From an uncultured Porticoccus sp. (lineage in GTDB: Bacteria; Pseudomonadota; Gammaproteobacteria; Pseudomonadales; Porticoccaceae): a stretch of DNA of 64,000 bases. The position numbers and the translations under genes are program-made. The stretch covers positions 392,598 to 456,597 of the forward strand of contig CAMYLT010000002.1 in the NCBI GenBank assembly GCA_947259505.1. Direction: 5' to 3'. The notes beneath the pieces were generated by a model that saw only the letters and a list, made by a program, of their open reading frames with translations, was not told the DNA's origin and did not search any database. Shown here one piece after another: positions 39,426-49,005 of the stretch (position 1 is its first letter; each line of letters opens with the position of its first letter).

Positions 39426-41036
39426 ATGAATCAATTGGATATACCCCCCACCTCTCTTCCCGCATGGACTGAGCTAGAAAATCTGGCTGACTCAAGTTCT
39501 GACTGCAGTATTAGCCGTTTTTTCAACAAAGACCCAGACCGTGCCAGTCGTTTTTCCATCCAGCATGACGGGCTGTTTCTCGACTACTCCAAAAACCGTG
39601 TGGATGATCTGATCATGCACAGCCTGCTGTCACTGGCTGAACAATCATCGTTACAATCACGCATAGTAGCTATGTTTAGTGGCCAGCCGATCAATACCAC
39701 TGAAAACAAGGCTGTGTTACATACGGCACTCCGCGGCAGACCTGAGGACGACTTCCGCCAAAGCGGCATGGCGGTTCATGGCTTGGTTGCTGAAGCTCTC
39801 GCCAAGATGGCCGAGATTAGCGAACAAGTTAGAGAGGGAAAGTGGTTAGGCTCAACCGGTAAAATGATCACAGATGTGATCAATATCGGTATAGGTGGGT
39901 CAGACCTCGGACCCAGAATGGTCTGCGAAGCCCTCGGCCAATATGCTCATCCACAGCTTGTATTGCATTTTGTCTCCGATGTAGATGCTACCGAGATACT
40001 TGGTACGCTAAAAAAAGTCGATCCAGAAACCACTTTGGTGATCGTTTCCAGCAAAGGCTTTACCACACAAGAGACGCTACTAAATACTCGAACCACATTA
40101 GGCTGGTTCGAAGAAAAGCTGGGACTGCCCCAAGCTCAAGCAACCTCTCACTTCATTGCTGTCACGGCCCACCGAGCCAACGCAGAGGCCTTCGGTATTC
40201 ATCCATCGCGCATTCTGGAGTTTCAGGATTGGGTTGGAGGGCGCTATTCGCTATGGTCAAGCATAGGCTTGGCGATAGCCATCTGTATCGGCCAGCGCAA
40301 TTTCGAAGCCATGCTCGACGGGGCCAGGAAGATGGACCAGCACTTCCAAACCATGCCCTACGAAAAAAATATGCCGGTGATCCTCGGGCTATTAGGCATC
40401 TGGTACAACAATTTTCTGCACGCAGAAACAACTGCCATCATTCCATACTGTGAACGCTTGAATCTTCTCCCCGCCTACTTGCAGCAATTAGATATGGAAA
40501 GTAACGGTAAGAGTGTTTCCATTTCGGGAGAATCACTCGGATACCCTACCGCTCCCATCGTCTGGGGGCAAACAGGGACTAATGGACAACATGCCTTTTT
40601 CCAATTATTGCACCAAGGCTCTCATCTAGTACCCACTGATTTCATCGCAATCGTAAAAGATCCTCTCAGTCCCACAGAACACCATCGTTTCTTACTGGGC
40701 AGCATGTTGGCGCAAGGCGCTGCACTGATGGCCGGCCAGACTGAAGAAAATACGCCACCCTATAAGATTTACCCCGGCAACAAGCCCTCCAACACCCTGT
40801 TAATCGATGAACTAACCCCTCACAATCTCGGGTCGATGATCGCACTCTATGAACACAAAGTTTTTGTTCAAGGGTCTATATGGAACATTAATTCCTTTGA
40901 TCAATGGGGTGTAGAACTCGGTAAGCACATTGCCTCAAGCTTAATTTCAGAAAAACCCAAAAAAGGTTGTCAGTTAGACCCCTCAACCAAACAACTTTAT
41001 GACCTCATCAACCAGAAGAATGGACTTTTTGAATAA
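39426..41036 (+). CDS. pgi: Glucose-6-phosphate isomerase
   Basis: 536 residues from ATG 39426 (a TTG two codons earlier is unlikely). It interconverts glucose 6-phosphate and fructose 6-phosphate. Seen: INIGIGGSDLGPRMV, the PGI signature region DWVGGRYSLWSSIGL, the catalytic glutamate/histidine segments GQTGTNGQHAFFQLLHQGS (in part) and the final helix with ELGKHIA. The length is typical. No strong ribosome-binding site is visible. Confidence 0.95.
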   Translation: MNQLDIPPTSLPAWTELENLADSSSDCSISRFFNKDPDRASRFSIQHDGLFLDYSKNRVDDLIMHSLLSLAEQSSLQSRIVAMFSGQPINTTENKAVLHTALRGRPEDDFRQSGMAVHGLVAEALAKMAEISEQVREGKWLGSTGKMITDVINIGIGGSDLGPRMVCEALGQYAHPQLVLHFVSDVDATEILGTLKKVDPETTLVIVSSKGFTTQETLLNTRTTLGWFEEKLGLPQAQATSHFIAVTAHRANAEAFGIHPSRILEFQDWVGGRYSLWSSIGLAIAICIGQRNFEAMLDGARKMDQHFQTMPYEKNMPVILGLLGIWYNNFLHAETTAIIPYCERLNLLPAYLQQLDMESNGKSVSISGESLGYPTAPIVWGQTGTNGQHAFFQLLHQGSHLVPTDFIAIVKDPLSPTEHHRFLLGSMLAQGAALMAGQTEENTPPYKIYPGNKPSNTLLIDELTPHNLGSMIALYEHKVFVQGSIWNINSFDQWGVELGKHIASSLISEKPKKGCQLDPSTKQLYDLINQKNGLFE

Positions 41037-41350
41037 ACGACCATAACCATGATTTACCTTTTCCCCAAAAGAAATACGGGGTCGTTTAAAAAAATTATCG
41101 TCTCGGAATGAGCAGTTATACCACGCCTTAATGATGAGGCTACCCAGCCAACATTTACCGCAGTCTCTATAGCTGATGCCCCGCAATACACAAAAATATA
41201 CCTATTGGCCCATATCTACGCAGTTAAATCTTACTCATGTCACTGGCCTGCAGTGAAGAATCTGTTAGGTATGAGTTATCTCTGAGTTCAGATATGGTGG
41301 GGGGAAGGTTACGATTCTGTTCAAAATCGTTTCAACGTGGTGACACAAAC
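41037..41350. other. Intergenic region after pgi
   Basis: About 310 bp with no gene I can support. A weak inverted pair, TAAACGACC (41034-41042) and GGTCGTTTA (41080-41088), followed by seven A, could mark the end of the pgi transcript, but its loop is long. Confidence 0.4.
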
Positions 41351-41379
41351 AAAAACAAGGCCCGAGGGGCCTTGTTTTT
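41351..41379. terminator. Bidirectional rho-independent terminator
   Basis: Perfect 13-bp arms AAAAACAAGGCCC and GGGCCTTGTTTTT around GAG. It carries A-runs and T-runs on both sides, so it can end transcripts from either direction, chiefly the long minus-strand RND operon ending at 41411. Confidence 0.9.
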
Positions 41380-41410
41380 GTAATCGTTAGACTAAATTGC
41401 TAGAGGTAAC

Positions 41411-43750
41411 TTATTCATCACCAAAGATAAATCTTGGCTTAAACATATAGGCCAATGCCGGCATCAGGAACAGTGCACTCAGTGCAGATACTGCCAACCA
41501 AAGACCAATCAGCATGCCCATCTCTGCCTGGAAGCGAAGAGACGAGAACAGCCAAACACAGACGCTTGCAGTGAGTACCAGAGCAGTAACCAATACACCA
41601 CGACCAGCACAGTGCAGGGATACCGAGATAGCTTCCAGATGCGACTTACCTTGACGGTACTCACCTTGGATCCGGTCACAAATGTACAACGCATAGTCCA
41701 CACCGAGGCCAATACCCAGGGCCGCGACAGGAACCGTGTTGATGTTCATACCAATGTTCTGCCATGACATGAATGCGAAGGTCACCAGGTTAGACAGAAC
41801 CACAGGCACCATGAAGAACATACCTGCAATGCTGGAACGGTAAACCACGATACACATCATCACTAGAATGAACAGTGCCAACGCGATGGACTGAATCTGA
41901 CCTGAAAGGATCACTTCGTTCACCGCAGCAATAACACCAATAATACCGCCAGCCAAGTGAATGTTGAGCCCTTCAACTTTCATGCCTTTCGCAAACTCTT
42001 TAACACGCGCGACGGCTGTTGAGATCGTATCTCCCTGACGGTCGGTGAAAAAGAGGGTGACAGAAGCATTGGTTTGTTTGACGTCAGTAAAGCGAGTCAA
42101 GTCACCCGGCTCCGCTGCACGTTCAAACATGTAGATCAATTCCGCGTTATTGGTAGTGGTTTCACCCAGCTCAACGTAACGAAAATTACCTTCACGCAGT
42201 GTTTGGTTAACAGATGGAAGAATGTCAGCAAGCGACAAACTGCCACCAATCTCCTCCTGTGATTCCATATAACGCTGGAAGCGCAACATGCTATCAAGAA
42301 CATCAACGTCCTTGATCAAACCTTCCTGATCAAGGGTTTCGTTTCCAAACACAACGAACATCCTGTCTGCACCGGGAAACTCTTTGTTAATCGCAGCAGA
42401 ATCTTCGTTATAACGCGCTTCAGGCCACAAAATGGGTGAGCCTGGGTTGGCATCACCGACCTTGAGATCAACCGCGTAGAAACCACAAACAATAAACAGT
42501 GCTGTAGCAATACCCACCACAACATAGCGAGCACGGGTATCAACCAGATGAACACACATGTTCAGGAATGGACGAATTACCAGCAAGTCGAGGTTGAGCG
42601 GGTGTGCATAGGATTTGGGTTTTCTTACCCAAGACAGTAGCACTGGGGTAATGATAATAGAGCTTACTGCAACTGTACCTACCCATACCACGGCGAGAAC
42701 AACCAATTTTTGCAGCAGGGGGATAGGACTGATGGCTACCACAGTTACACAGCCAGCGTCAGTACCAATACCAAGCAGTCCAGGGCGAAGTAGATCTTTA
42801 AGGGTCAAGCGTGCAGCTTCAGTAGAGCAAAGATCTACACCCTCTTCCATCTTGTCGATTTCTTCGTGGAAACGCGTGATCATCTGTACAGAGTGTGAGA
42901 CCGCTCTTGCTGTGATCAGCATTGCCACTACGACAACCAGTGGATCAAAGTGGATACCACAAAGATGAGCAACACCCAAAGCCCAGGTTGCGCTGATACC
43001 ACCGGCTAGCATCGGGAGAAGCGTACCGCGCCAAGTTCTGTTGATGAGAAACAACAGTACGAGGAAGATCAGCGCGGCCACCATAATCAAGCGCATGGTT
43101 TCAGGCAGGTAGTGGTTTACCCAACCATACAGAATTGGGTTGCCGTTAAGGCTAATGTCCACAGTATCGTCGTCCAGACGCTCAGCCAGAGCATAGGCTT
43201 GCTCATACGCCAAGTTGTAATCCAGCAGATTATCAAAGAAGTCCACAGTCACCAATGTGGCTGTCAGGTCTTTTGATACGTAAGGACCATAGACCAAGGG
43301 ACTACGCAGGATAGCTTCCCGGAGGTAGTCAATGTCTGCCTGATTTTCTGGCAAGTTTGGCCACATGTAGGGGAAGCTTTCGATACCTTCAGTTGACGCG
43401 CGAACCTCTTTCAGCTTTTTACCCGCTATAGAGTAAATTTGAAATTCGTTAATAGCGTCAATTTTATAAAGGCCTTGCGTCAGATCCTGGATTTTCTCCA
43501 ACACAGGCATCTGGAAGATATCACCTTCCTCAGCCTTGATCATGAAGGTGATAATGTTGGTACCACCAAAAGTTTCCTTATATTCATTGTGAATCTTAAT
43601 ATAAGGATGCGATGAGGGCATCAAATCATCAAATACAGTTTTAACTTCAATGTTCTGGGCAAAATATGCAAAAACGCATGTCAGCGCTAGAACAACAGCC
43701 AGAACAATTTTTCTGAATTTAATGCAGCCAAGTGCGAAATTTTCTAACAT
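41411..43750 (-). CDS. RND superfamily (MMPL-type) transporter of the ketone locus
   Basis: About 779 residues from ATG 43750 (GGAGGATAGA upstream; open frame reaches 43765 but with no better start). Twelve helices in two repeats. ALGIGLGVDYALYICDRIQGE carries the RND aspartate, cut in the second-half helix bundle. It is the last gene of the DUF1302-DUF1329-YCF48-RND block. Such quartets occur in hydrocarbon-, steroid- and aromatic-degrading proteobacteria, where a role in moving hydrophobic compounds across the envelope is proposed but not proven. Confidence 0.88.
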   Translation of the reverse strand: MLENFALGCIKFRKIVLAVVLALTCVFAYFAQNIEVKTVFDDLMPSSHPYIKIHNEYKETFGGTNIITFMIKAEEGDIFQMPVLEKIQDLTQGLYKIDAINEFQIYSIAGKKLKEVRASTEGIESFPYMWPNLPENQADIDYLREAILRSPLVYGPYVSKDLTATLVTVDFFDNLLDYNLAYEQAYALAERLDDDTVDISLNGNPILYGWVNHYLPETMRLIMVAALIFLVLLFLINRTWRGTLLPMLAGGISATWALGVAHLCGIHFDPLVVVVAMLITARAVSHSVQMITRFHEEIDKMEEGVDLCSTEAARLTLKDLLRPGLLGIGTDAGCVTVVAISPIPLLQKLVVLAVVWVGTVAVSSIIITPVLLSWVRKPKSYAHPLNLDLLVIRPFLNMCVHLVDTRARYVVVGIATALFIVCGFYAVDLKVGDANPGSPILWPEARYNEDSAAINKEFPGADRMFVVFGNETLDQEGLIKDVDVLDSMLRFQRYMESQEEIGGSLSLADILPSVNQTLREGNFRYVELGETTTNNAELIYMFERAAEPGDLTRFTDVKQTNASVTLFFTDRQGDTISTAVARVKEFAKGMKVEGLNIHLAGGIIGVIAAVNEVILSGQIQSIALALFILVMMCIVVYRSSIAGMFFMVPVVLSNLVTFAFMSWQNIGMNINTVPVAALGIGLGVDYALYICDRIQGEYRQGKSHLEAISVSLHCAGRGVLVTALVLTASVCVWLFSSLRFQAEMGMLIGLWLAVSALSALFLMPALAYMFKPRFIFGDE

Positions 43751-43829
43751 TCTATCCTCCACCAACCACCCGTAATCGTATGGATGGGCGACTTTTTAAT
43801 AGTTGATTGGTTCTTTTTTATGTCTATTT

Positions 43830-44987
43830 CTATTCGTGCAACAGAGCCCAAGTCTTTGTTTTCAAATCCATATAACCTTCTGTCTCACCAACAGCGATAA
43901 ACCCATCTCCTACGAGCGCCATTTCTGAGTGAGAGGTAAAGTCTTTAGTGGAGAGGTTTTGGGTTTCGAAATCACTCATATCGGGTGAAAAAGTAATCCA
44001 TTTACCTTTATTACCGATGCCGACCCACTCATTTAGCTCTTCAGACCAAGCAACATCCATCAAGTGTTCCGTCATACCAGAAACTTTACTTCCATAGAAT
44101 GTCCATGTATTACCGCCATCACGAGTAGCAACAATAGCACCAGCCAATCCGACTGCTACGCCATCTTGTGCATTTCTAAATTTAATCGCGGTAAAACTGT
44201 TAGGACTGTCTGTGTAGATTGTTTCCCAAGTTTGGCCATTATCAACTGACTTATAAATACGCGCGGAAATTCTTGCGCCTGTTGTGGCATCTAAAACTTC
44301 TTCATTTTCACCAGCTATCTCGCCATCATACTCAGTCACTTCTCGGGCTTCAGCAGAAACCATGATGGTATTTTCATCAACACGTACAATATCGTTCATG
44401 AAAATATCTTCTTCTTCGCGAAGACGCTCCCATGTATTACCGTAATCAGTAGTACGCAGAATCATACCCATTTCGCCAACAGCCAGTGCTTCGCCGCCAG
44501 CGTACGTATGAACACGAATAAGTTTGTTTGAGATGTCAGACTTAGGGGCTGTAACTTCTTTCCAAGTTGCACCGCCATCAGCCGTCACAACCACGCGGCC
44601 CAGATTACCAACTGCTACAGCATGTTGCTCGTCCCAAGAATCAATATCCTGAATGTGCGTTTCGATAGTTGAATCTTGTACGGCCCATGTGTGTCCCTTA
44701 TCTTCAGATATAACGATTTTCCCGTAATTGCCAGCGGCAAGGTAGGTGTCATCGTTTACGTGGGCAGCACCAAGAAGGATGTCCCTGCGGTCAATCGCAT
44801 GGGGTACTACTTGTTCAATTACGGGTGTTGGCTTGATAAAAAGGCCTGCATACAAAAGCACGCCAACGATGGCCCAAGGCATAATCGATAAAACAAGAGC
44901 TACAAATTTTTGACTTGCTGTTTTTTCTATCGTGCCTGCAGAGTCAGACATATTGTTTTCAGCAAGGTTTTGTCCAGCAACGTTCAT
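43830..44987 (-). CDS. YCF48/BNR-repeat protein, membrane anchored
   Basis: About 385 residues from ATG 44987 (GGGGG upstream); the frame extends further but without support. A cytoplasmic N-terminus is followed by one membrane helix near 35-55 (ALVLSIMPWAIVGVLLYAGLF cut). A periplasmic beta-propeller follows with repeated D-x-G-x-T-W motifs (EDKGHTWAV, ADGGATWKEV, TDYGNTWERL, VDNGQTWETI, RDGGNTWTFY). YCF48 (HCF136) propellers act as assembly factors in photosystem II; next to MMPL proteins their role is unknown, probably a periplasmic partner. Confidence 0.85.
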   Translation of the reverse strand: MNVAGQNLAENNMSDSAGTIEKTASQKFVALVLSIMPWAIVGVLLYAGLFIKPTPVIEQVVPHAIDRRDILLGAAHVNDDTYLAAGNYGKIVISEDKGHTWAVQDSTIETHIQDIDSWDEQHAVAVGNLGRVVVTADGGATWKEVTAPKSDISNKLIRVHTYAGGEALAVGEMGMILRTTDYGNTWERLREEEDIFMNDIVRVDENTIMVSAEAREVTEYDGEIAGENEEVLDATTGARISARIYKSVDNGQTWETIYTDSPNSFTAIKFRNAQDGVAVGLAGAIVATRDGGNTWTFYGSKVSGMTEHLMDVAWSEELNEWVGIGNKGKWITFSPDMSDFETQNLSTKDFTSHSEMALVGDGFIAVGETEGYMDLKTKTWALLHE

Positions 44988-45090
44988 AAAACCCCCAAAG
45001 AATCCTAAATGGCAGTAAGCGCCACCTTTACAACCCAAATACTAAACGCTCTATTTATTTAATAATTTTTCTAAAACATCCCAAGACAAA

Positions 45091-45125
45091 GCTGCCAGAG
45101 AAAACAAAACTGTTTTTCTGGCAGC
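45091..45125 (-). terminator. Hairpin between DUF1329 and YCF48 genes
   Basis: GCTGCCAG (45091-45098) pairs with CTGGCAGC (45118-45125), extended by AGAAAACA/TGTTTTTCT with one bulge. It sits in the 163-bp gap between two genes of one operon. It may reduce read-through or protect the upstream mRNA, giving more DUF1302/DUF1329 than YCF48/RND protein. Confidence 0.55.
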
Positions 45126-45150
45126 CATGCCTAGGAACGGATCTAGCAAA

Positions 45151-46632
45151 TTACCGAGCCAGAGCAATCAACGTTTTCAGTGAAACGTCTGTCTCTTCTA
45201 CACCTTCTGGATTCGCCTTCATATTTGAAGACCAAGTGGTGGAGAACTCAGCTTTCCAGTCAATGATGTGACCAACAACGGGCATGATAGCTTTGTATCC
45301 GTCATCACCGATATCAGCACGGTTCTGGAAGATAAAGGCTTTCCACAGCTTGCCGTTTTTGTCGTATCCCTCACCCTGGTAAGGACGGGGGTAGTCAACT
45401 TCCATATAAACGACTTTCTTACTGTAGGGGTGCTCGTCAGGCGGAGTACCTTCAATGGTGAATACTTCACGCGGCTCCCACTGAACCTGAGGTGCAGGGA
45501 AGAAGTGTGGAGCATTATCCATATCTACTGCAGGGAACTCTTCTCTGGTGTTCTTGTAGCGCAGGTCTACAGTCATAAGAGGAGCGTGAGCAATAGCGAA
45601 GATCCAGCGCTTGTTGATCAGGGTTACGTCTTTGTACTTGGTTGGTACCGCATCCCAGATATCCCAGTCATCATACAACTGTACAGTACCACCGATGGGG
45701 TCCATCCAGGCGTTACCAGACAGACGACGCGCGCGACGTACTGACTTCAGGTAGGCCCAAACGTCATCAGGCGTTTTTGCACTGGGGTCGTTGTAACGAG
45801 TAGAGAAAATACCAATACCCTTAATATCCTGAGGATAAATCGCTACCAGTACAGTCTTCTGGAGAATAGTGCCATCACCTTCAGACACTGGACCACCGTC
45901 AAGACGGCCTTCCATGTAGTAACGACGTGCCCACCAACGCTGGATACGCTCAATACCTTTCTCAGCATCGAGGAATACCCAAGAGATGTGACGCAAATCC
46001 ATGGTCGCACCGTAGGTAGGTGAACGCAGGTTCCAGATCAGCTTGTCACCGGCATGTGGATCAGTACTTTTGCCATCGGGACCAATGGTCTTCAGGATGT
46101 CTTGCGGATCGAAGAACATACCTGCAGTCCAGTTGCCCACTTCACGAGTAGCAGGATCAAAGGTTACTTTGCCCTTGCCATCTTGTGTAGCTTGCATGTA
46201 CTTGGGATCCATCTCGATAAACTCTGAATGACGAATATTCATCTTCAGACCTTTATCGCGAATCATCCACTCAGTGTTTTCAGTGATCATGTCGCCAACA
46301 CGCTTTCCTTCGAAATACATGTCTTTAACCTGATCGAAGTTGGCAGCACTGATAACTGTGCCTTCCTTCATCACCTGAGCTTCAGTTACACCGGCAGGCA
46401 GTGCTTCCACTGGCTGAGGTGTTCCGTCCCAACGACCGGCGGCCGGCGGATCTCCGTAGTACAAGGGGTTAGGTTTCTCACCCCATGCAGTTGGCTGAAC
46501 ATAGCCAGCATCGCGGTCGGTCGCGTAAATACGCGCATCGACCTCAGCCTTGTCGGCTGCTGTAGCTGTCAACGGGGCCCCCACCAGCAACCCCACTGAA
46601 ACTACTGACGTAGTCAATAACTTCTTATACAT
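45151..46632 (-). CDS. DUF1329 family periplasmic protein (LolA-like fold)
   Basis: 493 residues with a clear signal peptide (cleavage near ATAADK, residue 26). DUF1329 features include PTAWGEKPNPLYYGDPPAAGRWDG in its N-terminal third, WNLRSPTYGATMDLRHISW, and DWDIWDAVPTKYKDVTLINKRW cut around the conserved aromatic core. The family is related in fold to outer-membrane lipoprotein-sorting proteins. It sits 87 bp after the DUF1302 gene. Confidence 0.9.
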   Translation of the reverse strand: MYKKLLTTSVVSVGLLVGAPLTATAADKAEVDARIYATDRDAGYVQPTAWGEKPNPLYYGDPPAAGRWDGTPQPVEALPAGVTEAQVMKEGTVISAANFDQVKDMYFEGKRVGDMITENTEWMIRDKGLKMNIRHSEFIEMDPKYMQATQDGKGKVTFDPATREVGNWTAGMFFDPQDILKTIGPDGKSTDPHAGDKLIWNLRSPTYGATMDLRHISWVFLDAEKGIERIQRWWARRYYMEGRLDGGPVSEGDGTILQKTVLVAIYPQDIKGIGIFSTRYNDPSAKTPDDVWAYLKSVRRARRLSGNAWMDPIGGTVQLYDDWDIWDAVPTKYKDVTLINKRWIFAIAHAPLMTVDLRYKNTREEFPAVDMDNAPHFFPAPQVQWEPREVFTIEGTPPDEHPYSKKVVYMEVDYPRPYQGEGYDKNGKLWKAFIFQNRADIGDDGYKAIMPVVGHIIDWKAEFSTTWSSNMKANPEGVEETDVSLKTLIALAR

Positions 46633-46719
46633 AGTTATACTCCCAGTTAATAAAATGAGTCTTATTTGCGACTTTTTTATTAGTTAAAAGTTTCGCAAAT
46701 ATACTTATTATCTGTTTGT

Positions 46720-48432
46720 TTAGAACTGACGAGTCAGTTTGACAACAACCTGGTTGTCTTCAGCGAACCAGTCCATCAGACCAGCACTGTGCTCTCTCTT
46801 ACCGAGCAAACCAAATGCGTCGCTGTTTCCTGCAGCATAACAGCCGCTACCAGCCGGACAGTTCTTCTTGGTATCGCCTTCGTTCCACCACAGGTCAGCT
46901 TCCACCTTCAGACGCCAGTCATCACCCCAAACGAACTCAACTGCAGGGATAGCAAAGCCACCGCCATTGGTCGCATCGGTACCGATCACAAAGGACGGGT
47001 TGATGGTGTCACGATTGAAGTTCAACAGAGTGAACAGAGTGACGTAGACGGTGTGTTCTTTCTTAGGGGACGCGAAGGACGCGAACTCGACGATTTCATC
47101 GTCGTCGTCATAGCCGAGAATAATGGTATCAAAAATCTGGATACTGGAAAGCGAGGGACGGTGAGTGCCCAGTGTTTCCATCCATTTGAACTCTTTATCG
47201 ATACGCAGCATCACGTTCAATACGTCTTTTTCACGAATGCCAGCCCAACCAGGAAGATCAGATTGCAACTGACCATAGTTGAACGGCTTGTTCGGCACAT
47301 AGGCAATTTCCGCACTCAGGGTAGAGTCCATCGCCATGCTGAAGTAGTTGACCGTCAAACCGAAGACATCAATTTCCGGGTAGATCCAGTCGCCCAGCAA
47401 CTTACCGCTATCCGCAGCTTCACCACCGTAGGAAGTGAATCCCTGGACTTGGTCCAGGTGGAACAAATCACCTGTAGCAGGGACACCTAGGGCTGCGCCA
47501 TTCGGGTTAATTACTGGTGTGGCATTAAAGGTTTTCAAGTAGGCAAGAGAGTAGCCCACTGAACCCCAGGTGCCGTTCCAGCGGATACCGTAGGTCATAT
47601 CATCCCAGTCAGCGCTGCGATGGCCTGTGTCATAGGCATCAGTAAACTGGGTAAAGTCAACACCGCGATAGGGGTGCGGAATCCAGCGACCACCTTCGAT
47701 GTTGTAACTGCTACCCATATCTTCATCACGATCCCAGCCCGGACGGATAAACCAGTTCAATGAACCGCCGTACTCAGCCAGATCCAGGTTGAAGTTGAAC
47801 AACATCAAAGGCTTGCGCCATTCTTCGTTGTTCTCATAAAACAGACGACCGCGGTAGTCATAACCGTGTACTACGTCCATTGCCTGGAAGAAGTCAGACT
47901 CACCCCACACCAACTGCTGACGACCAATACGCACAAACAAGCGATCGGTGACGTTGTAGTCAAAGTAGATTTCACGAATGATATCCATTGGCTCATCAAG
48001 GGTGTTGTACTGATTCATGTAATCACCCCCATCTGAACCGCCGTTAGTGAAGTTACCAACAAACGGGTTCGGACCGCCCAACAGATCAGCTGAGCGCTCT
48101 TCCAAGTCGTCCAGATAGTCGGTTTGTGCTTCCTCCTCAAAACGGGTCACTACTTTCCAGTTCAGCGGTCCGGTTTTGATATCCCAGTCGATGTTTAATG
48201 TCGCCCTGGCTTGAGTCAGGCGGTATTTGTCATCCGCAGGGGTTTCATCGTGATCCTGTAGGCTCATGCCCATGGTTGCACGCGCATAACCACTGTAGCG
48301 GATTTCAAATTCAGGTCCGTCACCATAGTTAAGGTCTACAGCTAACGCCGGAGCGCTGGCGGCCAGAAGCCCCCCAAACCCCAACAGAAAGCCACCAACT
48401 TTCTTAATGCTGGTGTTATTTTTTTTCACCAT
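46720..48432 (-). CDS. DUF1302 family outer-membrane protein
   Basis: 570 residues. The signal peptide ends at about residue 32 (APALAV). DUF1302 blocks include REIYFDYNVTDRLFVRIGRQ followed by LVWGESDFFQAMDVVHGYDYR, and the protein ends with aromatic F (VVKLTRQF), as outer-membrane barrels do. First gene of the minus-strand quartet and directly behind a sigma-54 promoter. Probably the outer-membrane channel or adaptor for a hydrophobic substrate. Confidence 0.92.
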   Translation of the reverse strand: MVKKNNTSIKKVGGFLLGFGGLLAASAPALAVDLNYGDGPEFEIRYSGYARATMGMSLQDHDETPADDKYRLTQARATLNIDWDIKTGPLNWKVVTRFEEEAQTDYLDDLEERSADLLGGPNPFVGNFTNGGSDGGDYMNQYNTLDEPMDIIREIYFDYNVTDRLFVRIGRQQLVWGESDFFQAMDVVHGYDYRGRLFYENNEEWRKPLMLFNFNLDLAEYGGSLNWFIRPGWDRDEDMGSSYNIEGGRWIPHPYRGVDFTQFTDAYDTGHRSADWDDMTYGIRWNGTWGSVGYSLAYLKTFNATPVINPNGAALGVPATGDLFHLDQVQGFTSYGGEAADSGKLLGDWIYPEIDVFGLTVNYFSMAMDSTLSAEIAYVPNKPFNYGQLQSDLPGWAGIREKDVLNVMLRIDKEFKWMETLGTHRPSLSSIQIFDTIILGYDDDDEIVEFASFASPKKEHTVYVTLFTLLNFNRDTINPSFVIGTDATNGGGFAIPAVEFVWGDDWRLKVEADLWWNEGDTKKNCPAGSGCYAAGNSDAFGLLGKREHSAGLMDWFAEDNQVVVKLTRQF

Positions 48433-48540
48433 TTTCTTCTCCCACTTATAGTTGGATATTTATTTTTGCCGCCGCACATTTAGCACAGCAATGCGCAATA
48501 TAAACAGCTTACACCCCCACGGCAACAACAGATTTGCTAC

Positions 48541-48555
48541 GCAAGCACCATGCCA
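48541..48555 (-). promoter_or_regulatory. Sigma-54 (-24/-12) promoter of the DUF1302 operon
   Basis: On the minus strand: TGGCAT-GGTGC-TTGC, an excellent match to TGGCAC-N5-TTGC with the invariant GG and GC. It is about 109 bp before the DUF1302 start. The gene for a sigma-54 activator lies just beyond, in the opposite direction. Confidence 0.85.
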
Positions 48556-48559
48556 GCGA

Positions 48560-48581
48560 CCTAAAAACGACCGTTTTTAGG
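48560..48581. promoter_or_regulatory. Inverted repeat next to the -24 element
   Basis: Perfect 9-bp arms CCTAAAAAC (48560-48568) and GTTTTTAGG (48573-48581), 4-bp spacer, 4 bp upstream of the -24 box. Possible site for an additional regulator; too close for a classical enhancer. Confidence 0.55.
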
Positions 48582-48650
48582 TAATTCCTACTGTATTTGA
48601 GCTTGTTTCGCTTCTCTAGACATATGGGTTTTTGTTAAGACCGTTTTATT

Positions 48651-48681
48651 ATCGTACGGCTTCGCATGTGAATCGTATGAT
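48651..48681. promoter_or_regulatory. Candidate activator (enhancer) site
   Basis: ATCGTACG (48651-48658) and CGTATGAT (48674-48681) form an inverted repeat with one mismatch and a 15-bp spacer, about 100 bp upstream of the -24 box, the usual distance for sigma-54 activator binding. The rest of the 48433-49005 gap holds no gene; it must also contain the promoter of the activator gene. Confidence 0.45.
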
Positions 48682-49005
48682 TAAAGAAAAAACATAGCAA
48701 CCCTTATCTTCCTACTATCCTCCTACCAAACAGGGCCCGTAACCCTCTCGCTCATGTGCGACTCTACACCCATTTTGGCTTGACATCGGGATATTACCAC
48801 CACTCAAAAACCCCGGAACAACACACCCGCCACCGGCAAAGTTGAGTCGATTGTGGGCCCTATAGCGCGCGTGTTATGATCGGCCAGGATTCGCCTTGGA
48901 TGTTTTACCGGCATTTTGGTGGACCGATAACAACTATAATAAAAGACAGGTTTCGCTCACCAAGACACTCATCGCGAGAGACATATTATTAGGGGGTATA
49001 GGACG

